A stretch of DNA of 64,000 bases. It comes from Alentia gelatinosa. Taxonomy: Eukaryota > Annelida > Polychaeta > Phyllodocida > Polynoidae. The stretch is from positions 142,004,913-142,068,912 of the forward strand of contig OX465579.1 of NCBI GenBank assembly GCA_950022655.1, given 5' to 3'. The translations under genes and the position numbers were made by a program. The notes under the pieces were generated by a model that saw only the letters and a program-made list of their open reading frames with translations, was not told the origin of the DNA and made no database searches. Shown here one piece after another: positions 1 to 12,232 of this stretch; within the stretch, counting starts at the first letter, position 1, and each line of letters begins with the position of its first letter.

Positions 1-629
1 TCTTATTCATATCAATAAGACTCATAAAATTAAATAAAATTTTATAAGCCCACTACGGCCTTCACTCTGTTTCATTGGGGATCTGGGGTAATGGGTTGCC
101 CATGGCCTTTGGTCAGGGGTGGTCATTGCCCCCCCTGGTAAAACCATCCTACACTCGCGCACCCCTGCGCCACCTATCCGCTCTCGGCCGCACTAAACAT
201 CGAAGTGCGCGAGTGCGACACTGTCCTCTGTCTCATTCGCTTCACTGGTCTCCTTCGCTCAACACCTATTTTTTCTACCCACCCACCCACTCCTCTTCTC
301 TCCTACTCCTTACACTCGTAGGGCTATTTCTATTATTTTATTATTACATGTTATGTTTAACTATGTAATATCACATAATCGTCATTTATCTTATATCAAA
401 TATTATCAGAAATTGACAAATACATATCTATGTCATTTTCAATATTTGTCATATTGTCACAAATGATATCACAATTGACAAACACATATCTATGTCAATT
501 TCTATATTTGTCTTATCATTGATACTCATGTATTTCTCTTATTCATATCAATAAGACTCATAAAATTAAATAAAATTTTATAAGCCCACTACGGCCTTCA
601 CTCTGTTTCATTGGGGATCTGGGGTAATG
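1..629. repeat. Module bounded by 93-bp perfect direct repeats
   Basis: Bases 1-93 and 537-629 are identical. They enclose about 443 bp that includes a C-rich patch (130-300) and, at about 413-514, two ~41-bp diverged copies of a unit containing ACATATCTATGTCA. The left repeat touches the window edge, so it may be longer than 93 bp. The arrangement would fit a small LTR-like (TRIM-type) element, a tandem duplication of about 536 bp, or a satellite unit; the sequence visible here does not decide. No coding capacity is credible inside it. Confidence 0.7.
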
Positions 630-3600
630 AACAAATGAAGAGAAACACAAAACGAGTAATGCTACATATAGCATACCGTGGTTGTTAAAGGGGCCCTAGC
701 AGGTCGTTTCTGAACTTAGTAGTGCTTAGGAGGGCGTGACGGTGGATTTGCTGTCTAGTGCATCCAACTACTCACCCTCTATGACCTCAGCGATCCAACA
801 AAGACCACCACCCCTATTCCCAACACATTCCCCTTCCCACCCCTCCCTGCCGCCAACCCGGTTGAGCCTCTCCTACTTCCTACTCTAAGATCAGAATGTA
901 CGGTTGTGGAAGCAGGGAAACGAAATTCTTAATACATGTGAGCTGGATTTATCACCAGGACGTTGATGTCGTTGAAAGAAAGAGTACTCCCATTGTGCAG
1001 CTACTCATGATTGATCCATTCCAATAAATTCAAGCCAAAGGTGGCCATTTAACGACCAATTTTTACCTCTAGATCCCCCGGAATCATTTGACATATAACT
1101 ACTGTATGAAAAGGTACGGGTTCGTTTTTTATTTGAATTGGAAACATTTTAATACTGATATGTGACACACGTGACGGAATATAATTCTCAATTTACATTG
1201 GAAGATCGTGATATATTTAATTCTAGACTCGTCCCAGGTATAAAATAACATTTTCAACTGTGCCGCACACTATGTAAAACCTGTTTCAAGACAACAGTTG
1301 TCAAACCATTAACTGAATATCAGAATGATCATGAACAAGCATCAGCCAGAAAGAACATCCTCACATGTGAGCCATTGTTTACTACTCTGCTTCAATTAAA
1401 GGAGCCAGGACTAAGGACGACATAAAAAGCGATGCTTGTGTGCCGAAAGACCATAATCAAACTCTTTCCAATCGTACCTTTTACTCTAGCATGTGTGTTT
1501 GCATACCATCTTTTTTCCCCTTAAAACTGTCTGACCTATATACCTAGTCCCCGATCCGGTGGTTACATGAAGCAATACATCTGTTGAAAAACTAGCATAC
1601 ATATATATGTAAGCCAAATTGAAGACGATTAGCCTGGTTATTTTCTTAGGTCAAGCCAGTAGTGTATGGTTGGCAAATTGAGATTGAGAACGGATAGCTT
1701 TGTCAATAGAAATGACAAACAGATAGGCTTAAAATCTCACAGCTGACATTCTACATATGTGTCTAGGGCTACATAAAAGCATCTGTTTGTTCATTTTTTA
1801 TCAAACGATAAGCTAAGATGATGTTATATATGGTTTTCCCGTTCGGCTAGCAGTAAACTTCATAGATCACTTCGTGGAGAAGGAGGTTGCCTTTCCTGTT
1901 TCAGGAAAGCTATCCAAGCGTCACGGGTTATTCGACCACGTGAACTAGTTGAAATATATCTTTCTTGAGGGCAATCTATTCTGACGTTAGCGTACATGAC
2001 ACCGCGGGCTATAAACCTGTGGACGCCATTAACGGTGGGCCGTGCAAGACAGGTTAGGAAGAATTGTGGTATTCTTGCTGCAGGTCTGGGGATTGTCCTG
2101 CAGGTCGTCTCGCTGGATTTTCCATTAGGTTAGGACAGAAAAACAGCAGCAAAGTAGAGTGCGACACAAAGCATGAAGTCTGGACCAGAACTGAACAGTT
2201 GTCAGTTGTACTGTATTGAGAATGTGGATTTTATTCTTAAAACGAATCGGATAAGATCGTCATGGCACTCAAATACTATATCAAGACTTAAAAGCAATAA
2301 ACCATGGGTGTATCCACATGGAGATGGAGATGGGGGGGGGGGGGGTCGTTTAGGGGTGTCCCTTGCACCAATAGTTGCTAAACATTTCTATAAGAAAAAT
2401 AGAAGTGATGTGTCCAACAAATCGAAAATCACGTCTCCCAGTGGTAAAGGCAATAAAAAACCCTGGCTCCAAGTCCTTGGGTGTTTTAACGCCTACACAG
2501 GTGTAGACTCAAAGTAATTACCAAAAGGAACCTATCTGTGCATATCCTGGGAAGAAGGAGTGCGCCAGGGGGTAGGTTAGTCAACATGTGTGCGACATTG
2601 CCCCCACCAGATTCCTTGGATGCGGATGGAAGAATGTCCTCGCTAAATAGTAGAAACAAACCGGGGAATAGAACCCTCAGTAGGCAAAGTCAGCACATCG
2701 GAATGGTCACGGCGGTCATGGACATAAAGAGAACGGCCCTATTGGGCGGAGAGAGTGAAATATAAAATTAGGAGCTAGGTATGCTGTGTTTGGGATAGAC
2801 GGGTCTGGTTCCCTTGGAAACCCATGGCCGGCTCGCCCCCACACCTTGCCTCCCAACCTTACCCTACAACACAATCTTTGTATGGCATGTTGACTCAAAG
2901 CCACAATGCAACCTACACCTGAAGGAGCGAAGATAGGTGAGGAAGTCGTGGGGATCTCCTACGACCAAAGCCACGCCACAACACCCTTCAGATGTTTTTC
3001 TTTCCAGTGTTGACTCTCCTACCGCCTTGCCAGAGGTGTTCCAGCAAGGGTTGTAGACGTTTTCTTTTTCGTCAGTTTGCCTAGCATCTTTTCCTGAGCT
3101 ATAAAGCGTCGTCCACGATCTTTGTTTTTATCTACAGCTTTCCGTCGTAAACACACCATGTGTGTGTATTTGTGCAAGAAAACTAAATCTACAACAGGAA
3201 ATATCAATATAGGTAATGCCTAAAGTGAAACTTAACACGCAAATCTATAGAGAAGACACATTTTGTTTGAGCTCTTCGCTTTACTTTTCAATCTTTGCCG
3301 TGAATGAATTGCCACAGGAAGGCCTGGAGACACTGAGCTACGTTGTTGCCGGAAGTTAGGCGACGAAGAACCGCGATGCACACCTTTTATGCACAAGTTA
3401 TTTTCGCACGGTGTTTTTAGATAAACGTGAATGACTCAGACCCAAAGGGCGCGTATAAGTCCAGTACTCTACAGAAGAAAAACTGATGAAATTTTCATTT
3501 GCCTGCCAGAAATAAACAATCAGGCAAAAGTGTATTGATCTTCGGCAGGTTTTCTTTAGGTTCGTATGACAGACAAGACCTTATATGGTATGCTCACTGG

Positions 3601-5928
3601 AACCGAGAAATTCAAAGATACTACTATATAGGCGTCTCCGTTCAGGTTGGCTAATTTACATACTACATTTATAAAAGGTGCCATCCATGTCAGTTTTCAG
3701 CGCGGCAATTCGACATTTTTTAGATTCTGGATACAATTACCTTTATCTTCATAGTGAAAACCATTGACTATTTAATAGGGTAGTACTTACCGTACAATTA
3801 TTCTAATAGACCCTTCCGTTATTACAAATGTACAATAAGAACTCCAACAAATTATTTAAAGTGAACTATAGATATTCTAGGACCGTATACTATATGAAGA
3901 CCTCTCTACCAGGTACTCAATGATTATCATTATCATGGTTCTGTTATGAAAACCGGATGTCAACTCTCATATCTATGGATAAGGATGTCTCACCACACGT
4001 AGAGTGTCATGTTCACCGTTCGCTCTCGAGCATCACCAACTGGTACGATTCAGTTCTCTCGTGGTTGTCCCTGGCACTGCCTTTACCACCACCCTGACCA
4101 CCACTAGTCATGTCTTACCACCCCATCCGGTTTATCAGTATTTATTCGAAAGCTGTATCGATTCCGTTAACGTCACGAGCCTATGTTTATTCCGGGAAAG
4201 ACCATGGCTGAGAGGTTACCAACAAGGAATGTACTGGCGATTACTCTGGCACGCTTCAGATTGATGTGCCACACTGCAAGGGTTTCCTGAACTATTCATA
4301 CAAAACCTTAACATATCCGGCTTGGAAGGCCCTTCTGAAAGCACATTTTCTGCGGACCTAGCTATATCCGGTGGCCTGACTTAGTTAGTCGAACTGTATG
4401 TATCTGCTATGAGAATGAGGGAATCAATGTTAAGTAGCTAGTTATTTAACTAAAATTGTCTAATTAATGGGGATGACGAATATCCTTCCCTGCTACCATC
4501 AGCGACCAAATTAGTCGCCACTCCTGACATCATTCTTCAAAGATATCATATCGTTGTGAGGGCGTCGCGGGTTGTTTTTTTAGAAGGGTTGAAACATTAC
4601 AGGTGCACAGTGACGCAAGCCACTTAGTTTCGGCCGCGTTTCCAGGTCTCCTAAGTGTTGCACTATTGTAGAGGTTTGTTTATCGTTAGGAGATGCTTCA
4701 CTTTGGCTCCCTATATGGACATAAATTTTCCTTTGACGGTATTTTTCCATTTAGCAGTGCATGCAAAGTACGCCTACGCGGGTGTGTATATTGGCACTAT
4801 CCCCACATTACAAAATGTATTTTTTTAACAAATCTGTTTGATCGGGCCTGAATACATTAAATTAACATTCAAAGTAATCTTTTTACCTAAATGCAGCTAA
4901 CTAGCTATTCCTTTGACTTAGATTCATCCGAGCAGGTGTGCTTCACATCAATGACTCTAAATCTGGCAAAGAATACAAAAGCTCACTCCCCCGAAAACTG
5001 CCAACTATTTATTCAGGATGGGAAGACCAAATGAAAGAAAAACATACACTAAAGCATCACGTCGTAACATGTCAAGGAATTTAATTAAGTTTTCTGTCCT
5101 CAAAAAGAAAATCCTTTCACTTGATTTGATGGTTGTACAGTCCAATAATCTTTCTAGCTTACGAAGGAAATCAGATATCTGTTTTTTTATCCCGAAAATG
5201 TAAAGAACCTCAGCATGCTTGTTCCAAAACCTTATGTTACTCAACAATGCACTTTTTTATGAGAAGATAAATGCACAATTGGGTTGTTAGATCGACAACT
5301 ACTAGTAAATCCCGAAATAGGTGGCTATTAACTCCAATGGTATCGTGATATCCACCAGCTGTAACACAATTGGAAATGCTGGCATGAAGGCCATACTGTG
5401 TCTCCAAGTCAGGTGTTCTCAAAATGTCAGACAGAGCCAAGGGCTAATTAATGCTTATGGCCTGACATCAGCATATGACCCGAGATTAGACTGGGTCATG
5501 TGTTGTTTACACATCTTTTTCTAGTTTTCTTAGAAATGTCTCAATACCATTCCAAGAAGATACATTATTGGTTCTTTTCGTTAATCATAGATATAATTTG
5601 TATCTTACAATCAATCGAAAGGTGAGCAGATTCAATTAAGTGGTAGCGAGTTAAACGGTAAGCACACCTATTGAGATACAGTTCTGAAGAGCAAAAGATA
5701 CAATGGAGATGAAGGGAGATTAGGAAAAGGGAAACGCTGCAGGAAGGAAACTAAATGAAAACCATCTTTCTCGAAACACATTGCTTTGTCCTAAAGCTCA
5801 CCAGAAAACGGATTAATTTGTACGATCAGAGTATTTCTAGAGTACTTAAATCGAAAATCAGTTCCTGTGATGTACGACGCCATTTATATCTAGCAACTTA
5901 TTGGATAGTTTTACTTTGATACTTTTGT
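630..5928. other. Long stretch without a recognised gene
   Basis: AT-rich non-coding DNA. Open frames here are short and show no family motif. A 13-base poly-G run lies at about 2333-2345. I saw no tRNA, no reverse-transcriptase motif and no strong inverted termini. It may hold introns or distant regulatory DNA of genes outside the window. Confidence 0.5.
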
Positions 5929-6011
5929 GTGTGTACCCGAGGGATTCATCATATATACACGTTGTTATATAAAAACCAGTCTAACAGCATTTTGTTCACT
6001 TCATCAACAGG

Positions 6012-6543
6012 ACCGGAATGCAATATCTGCAAATCAGATGAATGTGTTCCCCTATTAATGTTTTCCCAATCCGAACATCTCTCTTCTCACAGGGATCGAT
6101 CTGTGTTCCAGAAAGCGTTAGCTTTTTTTGACTGGGAAAAATGGCCTTCTTGCGTGAGCTCGCATACCCTGGACCAGATTATTTCCGCCAGGTTGGGAGA
6201 GAGTTTGTGGATCTTTCACGGAAGTGGGACTTTTCTCTTAAAAGCTCTGCTATCCTTCTCCAAACACCTGTCCCAGGATCTACACTTGCTCCACGTCACT
6301 GACCTCCTGGTGTTTAGAGGATTCGATGATCTTGTTATCGTTGGAGTCGGCTTCTATGGCAATTGCCTTTCAGATGAAGCAGTGGGCCGCGTCGTCAACA
6401 CCAAGTATTCAGTGGTTGAGAAGCATAAATGTCACATTAAACGTGCTTCCCTTCGCGGTGCCTTCCGCCTGGGTCTCAGTACGGTGGAGAGGTGGGTGGA
6501 GGTAATGGAGGGGCGGGTGTGGTTGTTGTTGAACGGGGAGCTC
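6012..6543 (+). CDS. Exon-like open frame, unrecognised
   Basis: The frame is open for about 205 codons if read from upstream (from 5929). A good acceptor-like sequence (pyrimidine-rich, ending in CATCAACAG) lies at 6003-6011. A donor-like AAGG/GTGAGT lies at about 6545-6554, but the frame stops (TGA at 6544) just before it, so the frame and the donor are inconsistent. The translation matches no family I know. The opposite strand also has a fairly open but broken frame, so this could be antisense to an old coding sequence. Treat as a hypothetical terminal exon or chance ORF. Confidence 0.2.
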
Positions 6544-6549
6544 TGAAGG

Positions 6550-9500
6550 GTGAGTCAGTGCTCTTTCTTCCTTTGGTCAGACATTACCCTGTTGCCTAAA
6601 GGGGACACTTGGCCGGCTTTTTCCAATCTCTTTCCCTCATCTCACCGGTAGGACACGCTTGCCTGCGCCGAGATTCCCTGTGTAGCGGGAGTAGGGCGTG
6701 AGACGGGAGTAGAGGCGGCTGGTCTTTGTATGAAAGCACCTCACATACCATCTTTGACACAAGTTTATAGCATAGTGTATGACTTTAAGATGTCGTATAA
6801 TGCACTATCTCAGTATTTAATCGGCGTTCTAATAGCAGCAGAAAAAGATAAATGCCATAGGTGTCTTGGTGATATTTCACAGGTTTTTTTTCCCGTATTC
6901 CTCCATCTTCTCATGTGAAAAACAGAATTTTTTGTCTCAAAGTAAATAGATAGGTGAATGCGATGACATTTGGACTGCTGTGCTGGGGTGTCACTAACTC
7001 AGACTTCAGAAATGAACCACTCTGCAATTCTCCACACTATGTAATTCTTACACACTGCACATACTTCATGCACTGTGTTTCATCACGTGATGGTGCTAAT
7101 ATAACGACTATATGAAAGAAATTAATTGGTGGGATTTAGCATATCTAACCACTGTATTAGGCAACACCGTACCTTTACTGTTTTGTAAGATATCAAGTTG
7201 ATATGTATCACCTTTGCCCAACAATATGTCTCGTGAGACATCATCGTCAAAGGATGAACTGAAGTTTGTTTGTGCCCAGTAAAGCCCCCTGACAATCTTA
7301 AACAAGACTCCAGTATCATATTTCCTGAAACTTCCATGAAAAATACTACAATGACATATGAAGCCAAAATATTACGGGGCATTCGGATTCAACAAGGTGT
7401 AGACAGCATGTCTGCCTCACCGAAAACTGATCATATATAGTGGGTCACAGGACAACTAAAGTGTTTCGTGTTTGCGGTTCATGGAATTTGGCTGAGCCTT
7501 ACTGCCATTATCCAATCTACAGAGCCAAGAGAATTCCCTTTCTCCATACTGCCAGCTTCCAACATAAGCTGTATTCACTCTATCCCATGATGGAAAAAGA
7601 GGACCACCAAACCGTTTCTCTGATCCTGACAGCCTTCTAGACATTCCCACCTGATTTAGCAAAAACTTGGCAGGACTCAATCAGCCTGCGGGCAGATTTC
7701 CCTAACACGTAATGTCCTTTCATGGACCAATGTACTGGTTTCTTGCAGGTGAATACCATGCTCCTGACAATTAGTTTCGTAGATTTGACACTAGAGTGTA
7801 TTAACATCAGGCATGTAATAGAGAAAGTAATGGGACATTTAAAAATAAAATCTGATGTGAGGGTATGAAAATAAAACGTGCAGTGCGCAAACTGAAGTTA
7901 TAGTAATTGTATCCTAATTAATCTAGAAAAGATGTTATCTAAGGTATACAAGTACATTATTCGTATTATTAGCTACTTCCATGTGACAACGAAGAAATAT
8001 GAAGTATCTTTGGAAATGTCTTGATTTCTATATCAGTATCTATGATTGCTATTACGTAAATCATGAAGCTCTTTGGAAATTGAGCTTAAAATACAGATAG
8101 AAACATGCAGCTGTTGGTAGGTGTAGGACAAAGGGGTAACACCAAAGGCAAGGTGAAGGATGTTCATCCCATAATCTATCTTTGATTAGTTGTTACTACA
8201 CTTTACCTATAAAATAACAGATTTTGGAAGTAGACAACTCGAAAATGTAGAGGTACAAAAGGAATATGTGGATTTTGTCTAAATTAACATTCTTTTTCAT
8301 TATATCCTGTAGGGAATATTTCGAGGCAAAGCTTTCCTGTATCAAGGTGGCTCCAAATAGAATATATGTCTATATAGTAAGGGATAGCAGGGTAGGCCTA
8401 CATATCCACCACCCATTGTAAATGAAACTGGGCTTAATCAGCAGATTGAATAGTCCCAACCAAAATGATAATGAAGTCACAACAGATAACCGAAAAGAAA
8501 CAAATTATCTTTAGAAACATATTTTCTTTAGATAATCAAGATTACATTTTTAACGTCATCACCGGAGGTGGAAAAGGAATTTGCGAGGGTCAGTTGAACC
8601 TATGACCAGATTAGCCCAGATACCAAGGGTGCGATGTCACCTGTGAAGCATATCCGATCCAGGGTTTTGAAAAGGGACGGACCCATCAAACCATGAATCA
8701 TACGCACTACACTACCCTATGGTATACTAGTACGCCATCCATAACCATGTCAACGTATTCCGCCTCTTTGATAAATATCCCACTTCTTTGTCCCTACTCT
8801 CACGGCTACTCCCCTCTTCTTAATTACATAGAGCTGAAATGTTGAAAGTATTCTGTGTTTATATAGATGACAATGTTAGGAATAGATCAAGTGGTATTAG
8901 GACGACCACAGCATTGTGAAACGGTCAGCCTTGATAGCCATTTTCAATGTGAATCGGGCAATTAAAAAGGGCATGTATATTAAACATCAGGTTCACTCAT
9001 CTTGCCGCCTATAGATTCTTTTTGTGAAGACTGATAGATATGAAATATTTTGTTCTGATTCCTATTAATCCTATGTTTTTAATGGGTAACCTACATAAAT
9101 GACAGTGGATGATATCCTCGTCTAGCACCATGAATGTCTCTGGACGACGCCATTGGGCCTAACCTGGAGGTCTATCTAAAACGAAGAACTATAAAAGAAT
9201 TGATCTTATCATCGTACTTCTTGCATCCCCGTTACCTAAATTGATCTATGGAGGACAGTCCCACAAGACGATCAGGAAGTAAGATCTTGAAGAGAAGGTC
9301 ACAAGTTTGACCTTTTCTTTTTCAAGTATGTTGCCGGGTAGGTTAAATCTTCCATGACAATTTTTTCCTCTAAGGTAGGAACCTGTAAACGATAGAAACT
9401 GCAGAAGATTTCATGGAATTCTGAGGACCACATTAGAAATAAATCTGAGGGGAGATAAGGGATGCAGGGATGACAAGAAATTATAGGATTCAAATTAGAG

Positions 9501-9924
9501 GATAGAAGTTCTTGAAATAATTTACATTGTCGACAATTGATTGGATAAACAATATATAAACGGGTATTGATTTGAATAATTTGAATAATGGGCAGGATGG
9601 GGGTATAGTTAGCATACAAAACAAATTACAAGAAAAACAAAAACAAATGTAGCAAATAGCGAGAATAGCGAATGGTAAAGGCAAATACACACTTAGCGAT
9701 ATTTTTCCTGACGATATGCTTGCGATATTGGGTGGAGAATATCGCAAGGGAAGAATGATCAGTGCAGCGTGGAAGAAGAAAAAGTTGCTGTAAAATGGAC
9801 CTCGGGCTTCGGCCCCCAAAGCAGGAGGGGGGCTTCATATTGCAAGGCATTTCAGTGCACGCCTGCATTCATTTCGATATCATACTTCGGCATCATATCC
9901 CCTGTATAATGTCGAAATAAATGC
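6550..9924. other. Stretch without a recognised gene
   Basis: No family motif was recognised. A short minus-strand open frame at 7456-7680 (ending HETL-stop) reads plausibly as protein but matches nothing I know and has no convincing splice sites. The overlapping minus-strand frames at 9299-9868 are low-complexity and leucine/isoleucine-rich, and I do not regard them as genes. Confidence 0.45.
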
Positions 9925-11010
9925 AACCGTCAACAAAATGGTAGACAAGGGTAAAATCAGTGCTTAAATGGGTAAAACTCTAAAAACAGAGACACCTAAT
10001 GCACCACAGGTCTATTTCCTGCCAAAAATCCACAGGGGCACCATACCCCTGCCAACCTGTTCATGAAACACCTCGAGGAGAGAATGTTGGATGCATACCC
10101 CCTTAAACCTAAAGTATGCTGGAAATATATTGATGATATCTTCTTTATCTGGGAACATGGGGAAGATGAACTAGACAAATGGTTCAAATGGCTTAATACC
10201 TTTCACGAAACCATGAAGGTCACCAAAGAGACATCCAGAGAATCCATTGCGTTACTAGATACCCGAATAGGAAAAGATCAGTGGTTAACTGATCAGCGAT
10301 CTGCACACAAAACCTACAGATCGTAAGGTACGACTCAGCCCACCCACCCTCATAATAACGCAGCATCCCGTACTCCCTACTATTCAGAGTAAAAAGGATC
10401 TGCACTGACAAAGCAGTCTATACAAAAAATAGGCAGCAATAAAAATCTACCAGTTCAGAGAACTAGTTTACCCCACCAGTATCCTACAAGAATGCAAGGC
10501 TAGGGTTGACCAATTGGACAGGAAAGAACTCCTGAAACCGAAAGACAAAAAGCTGAACCTAAACCAACAGTAGAATACCTATCTCATATCTAGATACAGA
10601 ACGGGCAGAAACCTGCTCTCACCTGTAGTAGGGAGCAGCTGGAAGATCCTGAGGAAATCGGCAACCATAAATAAACTCTATGAGAGTAGATTCATCCGTC
10701 CAAAGAATCTCAAAGATTATTTAGTCAAAGCCAGAACCAAACATGGTCCGGACTCCACAAAGTGCAGAAAGAGAGAGGACAAAATCAAGGAAAGGATGCG
10801 GGAACATCTATGGTCCATAAAAATGATCCATAAAACAGTGATGTTCCAAAACACTTCAATCGGGCAGACCATAATGGAGTATCGCACCTGAAATTCACCA
10901 TTCTGGACTTTGTATACGGGCAAAAGAGTTGAGCTGAAAATTGAATACAATTGGAGTCATAGGCTCAAGACTCAAGCCCCATTGGAACTTAACGCCATGG
11001 ACAGTAGGTA
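9925..11010 (+). pseudogene. Penelope-like element relic (reverse transcriptase plus GIY-YIG remnant)
   Basis: Translated fragments appear in the order expected of a Penelope-like retroelement. At 9929-9965 there is NKMVDKGKIS, typical of the segment before the reverse transcriptase. At 10018-10033 there is LPKIH. At 10063-10326 an open stretch begins FMKHLEE and contains the catalytic YIDDIFFIW (10126-10150) and the thumb-side LDTRI. Near 10310-10420 broken frames read TKPTDR and RRICTD-like. At 10690-10725 there is FIRPKNLKDYLVKA, and at 10785-10815 IKERMREHL. At 10930-11004 the reading WSHRLKTQAPLELNAMD matches the end of the GIY-YIG endonuclease domain. Reverse-transcriptase motifs between LPKIH and FMKHLEE (roughly 120 residues in intact elements) are deleted. 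Several frameshifts and stops follow. The YIDD acidic pair survives, but the element cannot be active. No terminal repeat was identified. Confidence 0.85.
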
Positions 11011-11369
11011 TGGGTAAGGAGAAACACTCAGCATGACCAGGCCTGTACAGTCCTATGTTCCAAACTAAGCCTCGAAATATAAACCATAGGAATATAAAAC
11101 TTGAGTGCTCTTACCGACCCACAGCCTTATAGCCTGACGATATCTCATTATTGAAATCGCTGATGTAAGGAACCTAAATAAATGAGGATACTAGAAACAA
11201 AAATGCATCCAGTGCAACCTGAGTCACCCATATCATCTACAGGGAGCAGTAATCCCATACTTTTTGAGGTGACAGAACACTCCCACCAACACAGGGACCA
11301 GACTGGCCACTGCCCAAAGAGGGCAACACAGGCACCCACAGACAGGGTACCTGTACTAGGCCTACATCA
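11011..11369. other. Spacer between Penelope relic and nested elements
   Basis: Non-coding. It may include the untranslated 3' end of the Penelope relic. No terminal motif or target duplication was recognised. Confidence 0.4.
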
Positions 11370-11741
11370 GGGACCTGTTTCACTAGACAGTGACATGTCT
11401 AGATGGCGTCTAGATGGTGTGTCCGGTTTCATAAGAACTAGACATAAGACTTCGTTTTGTCCGTTCTTGCTTGCACTGTTGGTGCCGCTTTTCATGTCTG
11501 TCTAACACTTTTGTCACAGAACTAGTGAAACAGGGGGTTGTTTCACTAGTAGGGGGGTCAAAGCGAGAGGTAGGACTGGAACAGTGGCTCCAACAGTGGC
11601 ACCAACAGTGGCAAGCCCAAATTCACGTTTCATCAGTGCTCTCGCTGTTGAGGTGTGACTAGCTCTCATTGTTGGCACAGCTCTCGCTATGCACATGCGT
11701 TTGACATTCGAATTTATTTGTCAACAGGCCGGTATGACGTA

Positions 11742-12108
11742 GAATTTCACCGCTTCCCATAGGAATTAAGCAATGAAATTTTTACAGGAGTAGGGTATAT
11801 ATATAACCTATAATCGTACCAAAGATGAAGATAATCGACCACGCCATTTTTTGTCATAGCAAATACTGCACTTCCCGCCGGCCTCCGGGGGGAGACAAAA
11901 AGAACAGCCGAAACCCCGCCGCACTACGGAAGGAGTGAAAAAGAACAGCGACCAACGCAAACGCACGGAGGGAGTAAAAAATCCAAACGCCGATAACTTC
12001 GGAACGGCCAAGCTGATTTTCCTCATATTTGGTACAATTATAGGCTATATATATGCCTTACTTAGGTAAAAATTTCATTGCTTAATTCCTAGGGAAAGTG
12101 GGTGAAAA
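11742..12108. mobile_element. MITE with ~95-bp inverted termini
   Basis: Both ends read GGAATTAAGCAATGAAATTT inward (11762-11781 and, complemented, 12072-12091). Similarity extends out to TTCACC and in through a TATATATA tract to TAATTGTACCAAATATGA, about 95 bp per arm. The GC-rich middle (about 11870-12010) contains purine-rich words but no coding frame. It sits inside the second-level element as an insertion. Target duplication not resolved. Confidence 0.75.
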
Positions 12109-12232
12109 CCTTCTGTACACGTAACCAACGAGAGGGTAGACCCTCTCGCTTACAGCAGCTCCACAGTGGCACTAAAAGCGAGAGCCACTGCACTGATGAA
12201 ACGGGTTCTGCCACTGTTGGTGCCGCTTGTAT

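Noticed and set aside
9299..9868. Overlapping minus-strand frames of 80-109 residues
   Set aside because: Hydrophobic low-complexity translations in three frames with no family motif, next to a retroelement relic.
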